From Clostridiales bacterium (GTDB taxonomy: Bacteria > Bacillota > Clostridia > Peptostreptococcales > Acidaminobacteraceae), in the NCBI GenBank assembly GCA_030446305.1, contig JASUSA010000005.1, forward strand, positions 1 to 64,000: a stretch of 64,000 nt of DNA, written 5' to 3'. Under the pieces are notes generated by a model. It did not search any database and had not been told where the DNA came from. It was given only the letters and a program-made list of their open reading frames with translations. The position numbers and the translations under genes are program-made. Of the stretch, positions 62,337 through 64,000 are shown one piece after another (position 1 is the stretch's first letter; each line of letters begins with the position of its first letter).

Positions 62337-62984
62337 CTATGCTTTCACAATATAGTTGACAAATAAACCTGGCGTCATCACAAGATGCGGATCAAGTTCA
62401 CCAGTTTTAACAACTTCTTCTGCTTCTACGATTACCGTTGATGCAGCCATTGCCATCATAGGATTGAAATTGCGGGTTGCTTCATTGTAAAAAACATTGC
62501 CTTTTTCATCCACTTTTGAACCGTAGATCAATGCGAGATCTGCTTTTAGCGCTTTTTCAAGCAGATAGGTCTTTCCATCAATAATCAGATGATCTTTGCC
62601 TTCTGCAATTGGTGTTCCAACGCCGATTGGTGTCAATACGCCACCTAAGCCAGAACCGCCTGAGCGAATTTGCTCAGCGAGTGTGCCCTGCGGTGTCAGC
62701 ACAACTTCCATTTTACCTTCGTTCATAAGCTGGCCTGAAACCTTATTGGTTCCAATGTGTGTAACAATTGCTTTTTTAACTTGACCATTGACGACGAGTT
62801 TGCCGATTCCTTTGTCTACAAAGCTCGTATCATTCGCGATAATGGTCAAATCGCGAACATTTTTAGCCACGAGTGCATCGATGATCTTATTCGGGCCTCC
62901 GCATGCTAAAAAACCTCCGATCATGATTGTCATTCCATCTTTGACTTGAGAAACTGCTTCCTCGATCGTAATTTGCTTGTTCAT
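62337..62984 (-). CDS. atoD: 3-oxoacid / acetoacetate CoA-transferase subunit A
   Basis: 215-aa alpha subunit with the family pattern [56 protein letters not shown] and [23 protein letters not shown] 62984 has AGGAGG at seven bases; a frame of 48 further codons upstream reads into the promoter region and is not real. First gene after the sigma-54 promoter at 63105. Confidence 0.94.
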   Translation of the reverse strand: MNKQITIEEAVSQVKDGMTIMIGGFLACGGPNKIIDALVAKNVRDLTIIANDTSFVDKGIGKLVVNGQVKKAIVTHIGTNKVSGQLMNEGKMEVVLTPQGTLAEQIRSGGSGLGGVLTPIGVGTPIAEGKDHLIIDGKTYLLEKALKADLALIYGSKVDEKGNVFYNEATRNFNPMMAMAASTVIVEAEEVVKTGELDPHLVMTPGLFVNYIVKA

Positions 62985-63104
62985 TATAATACCTCCTGTT
63001 ACGCAGTATCCCGCAAATACCCTACGCCTATTCAGGCGCCCTCTCAAACGTTTTAAACTGCTTTCTTTCTCTAGATACAGCTTAAATGGTACACTTAAAT
63101 AATT

Positions 63105-63120
63105 AGCAATTATCATGCCA
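63105..63120 (-). promoter_or_regulatory. Sigma-54 promoter of the atoDAE operon
   Basis: TGGCATGATAATTGCT on the minus strand fits TGGCAYRNNNNTTGCW at every fixed position, with an expected start near 63094, about 110 bases before atoD. Confidence 0.87.
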
Positions 63121-63600
63121 ATACGCAAGTTTTCATTTTAGTAACCGTGCAACCATTGGAAAATGACTATTTTTTAACAAAAACATTTTTCAGACCGTTT
63201 CACCGATACTGTATCTGATGGTAACAAGCCTCAATTATGTAGCCATACAGATACAAATCGTTTGATTTTCTTTTAACAATCCCTTAAATGTAGCTAACGA
63301 ACTACATATCCTATGCGTTTATCGTAAATTATTGTTTACAATTTTACAGATTCGAATACATTGTGACGCCATCTTTGTACAATTACCCTATCTTATCCTC
63401 TCAAAACAATTTAGCATCTTCACCATAAAACATCTGCCGAATAACCCTCTATCATCTAATTTATCTATGCATGTATTGCATCTGTATGTGCCATTATTCG
63501 CCATTATATGTGCCATTGTATTCGCCGTACAAGTTACCATAACGGCCATACAAGTTACCATAACGATTGAGTCTAATCACCATCTATCTCTATCATGGAA
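63121..63600. promoter_or_regulatory. Gene-free upstream region of atoDAE with candidate activator sites
   Basis: GTAAA-N6-TTTAC lies at 63324-63339, the same geometry as the sites before the first sigma-54 operon, about 205 bases from the promoter. An inverted repeat TGTATCTGATGG / CCATACAGATACA lies at 63210-63255. A 21-bp tandem repeat (GCC(G/A)TACAAGTTACCATAACG) lies at 63524-63565. A 118-codon plus-strand frame here lacks a ribosome-binding site and is not accepted. Confidence 0.5.
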
Positions 63601-63632
63601 AGAAGCCCTCGGCACAATTGCCGAGGGCTTCT
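63601..63632 (-). terminator. Terminator downstream of the decarboxylase beta gene
   Basis: AGAAGCCCTCGGCA and its perfect complement enclose CAAT/ATTG; T-rich on the minus strand (CTTCTTTCC). It is about 145 bases past the stop of the partial gene at the window edge. Confidence 0.75.
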
Positions 63633-63775
63633 CGAGGCTAATAACAATGAACTCATGTATTGGAAGTCACACAAACCTTATACAGTAGGTTGTATGAACA
63701 ATTACAAAAGACTGATTAAGCAATTGCCTAAACACGACGCATTAACGCCTAAATCACATTCTCGCACTTTTTCTT

Positions 63776-64000
63776 TTAAAATCCTGAGAACAGCGACAGC
63801 ATAACCCCAGCCGATACGGCGGAGCCAATAACCCCTGCAACATTCGGTCCCATGGCATGCATGAGCAGGAAGTTGCTTGGATTTTCTTTCTGTCCTACGA
63901 CCTGCGATACGCGGGCTGCCATTGGTACCGCTGATACGCCTGCTGAACCAATCAGTGGGTTAATTGGATCTTTTGTCAGCTTGTTCATCAGTTTTGCCAA
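63776..64000 (-). CDS. Na+-translocating decarboxylase beta subunit, C-terminal fragment
   Basis: The gene runs off the right edge; only the last 74 residues are seen. [58 protein letters not shown] are hallmark sequences of OadB/GcdB/MmdB, the membrane subunit that couples carboxylic acid decarboxylation to Na+ export. Oxaloacetate, glutaconyl-CoA or methylmalonyl-CoA decarboxylase cannot be told apart from this tail. Beside CoA-transferase genes it fits amino-acid or dicarboxylate fermentation. Confidence 0.92.
   Translation of the reverse strand: MAKLMNKLTKDPINPLIGSAGVSAVPMAARVSQVVGQKENPSNFLLMHAMGPNVAGVIGSAVSAGVMLSLFSGF

Noticed and set aside
62985-63128. Longer N-terminus for the AtoD-type subunit
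   Set aside because: The extra 48 codons read through the leader and the sigma-54 promoter; ATG 62984 has a perfect AGGAGG.
63332-63688. 118-codon plus-strand frame in the region before atoDAE
   Set aside because: No ribosome-binding site, low-complexity hydrophobic sequence, and it crosses the 21-bp repeats and the terminator hairpin at 63601.

Overview
This window looks like chromosome from a low-to-moderate GC anaerobic Firmicute (Clostridia type). The grounds are strong AGGAGG ribosome-binding sites with frequent TTG/GTG starts, TTGACA-17-TATAAT promoters, U-tract terminators, an SLH-domain protein, a DUF4250 protein, YesM/YesN-type signalling, Fis/NtrC-type sigma-54 activators, and fermentative CoA-transferases next to a Na+-translocating decarboxylase beta subunit. 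I cannot name genus or species. I saw no rRNA, tRNA, CRISPR array or insertion sequence; gene density is high and most genes lie on the minus strand.

Layout. 1-4.4 kb: SLH protein tail, ilvE, an MBL-fold hydrolase, and rsgA behind a promoter-leader-terminator arrangement. 4.4-10.8 kb: a four-gene peptide-type ABC transporter without a binding protein, whose two permeases are each fused to an extracytoplasmic M28-aminopeptidase-like domain that has lost its metal ligands. 11-12 kb: a nitronate monooxygenase/FabK-like flavoprotein. 12.3-24.9 kb: a galactoside region with GH42 beta-galactosidase, MglCAB-type transporter, LacI-type regulator, and an operon of two anchored sugar-binding proteins flanking a YesM/YesN-type two-component system. 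25-32.5 kb: housekeeping genes (sirtuin, orphan receiver protein, argC, the operon membrane protein-ndk-nitroreductase-NUDIX, cobalamin adenosyltransferase, ADP-ribosylglycohydrolase). 32.5-41.3 kb: signalling genes, probably centred on c-di-GMP breakdown (histidine kinase, REC-HD-GYP, GAF-HD-GYP, PAS-EAL), plus a phosphoesterase and DUF4250.

41.4-47.7 kb and 58.5-63.1 kb are two parallel sigma-54 modules. The first has an SDR reductase, a propionate-type CoA-transferase, a GntP permease and a small membrane protein. The second has AtoDA CoA-transferase and an AtoE carrier. Each has its own PAS-AAA-Fis activator and a near-perfect -24/-12 promoter on the minus strand, and similar GTAAA-N6-TTTAC palindromes lie upstream of both. 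Together they look like import and CoA activation of short hydroxy-, keto- or fatty acids.

47.7-51.5 kb holds xth, sodA with a Fur-like box over its -35, a CDF metal exporter and a methyltransferase. 51.5-57.3 kb holds a divergent cluster of an ABC importer (binding protein, ATPase, permease) with UbiD, UbiA and UbiX proteins of the kind that finish futalosine-route menaquinone. No other menaquinone gene is in the window, so the simplest reading is import of a naphthoate-type precursor followed by prenylation and decarboxylation. A PanE-family reductase follows, and the window ends inside an OadB/GcdB-type decarboxylase beta subunit.

The most unusual items are the pseudo-peptidase ABC transporter, the candidate quinone-precursor salvage cluster and the paired sigma-54 modules. 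Short tandem repeats also recur, both in frame at protein N-termini and as TTAA-containing octamers at gene ends.
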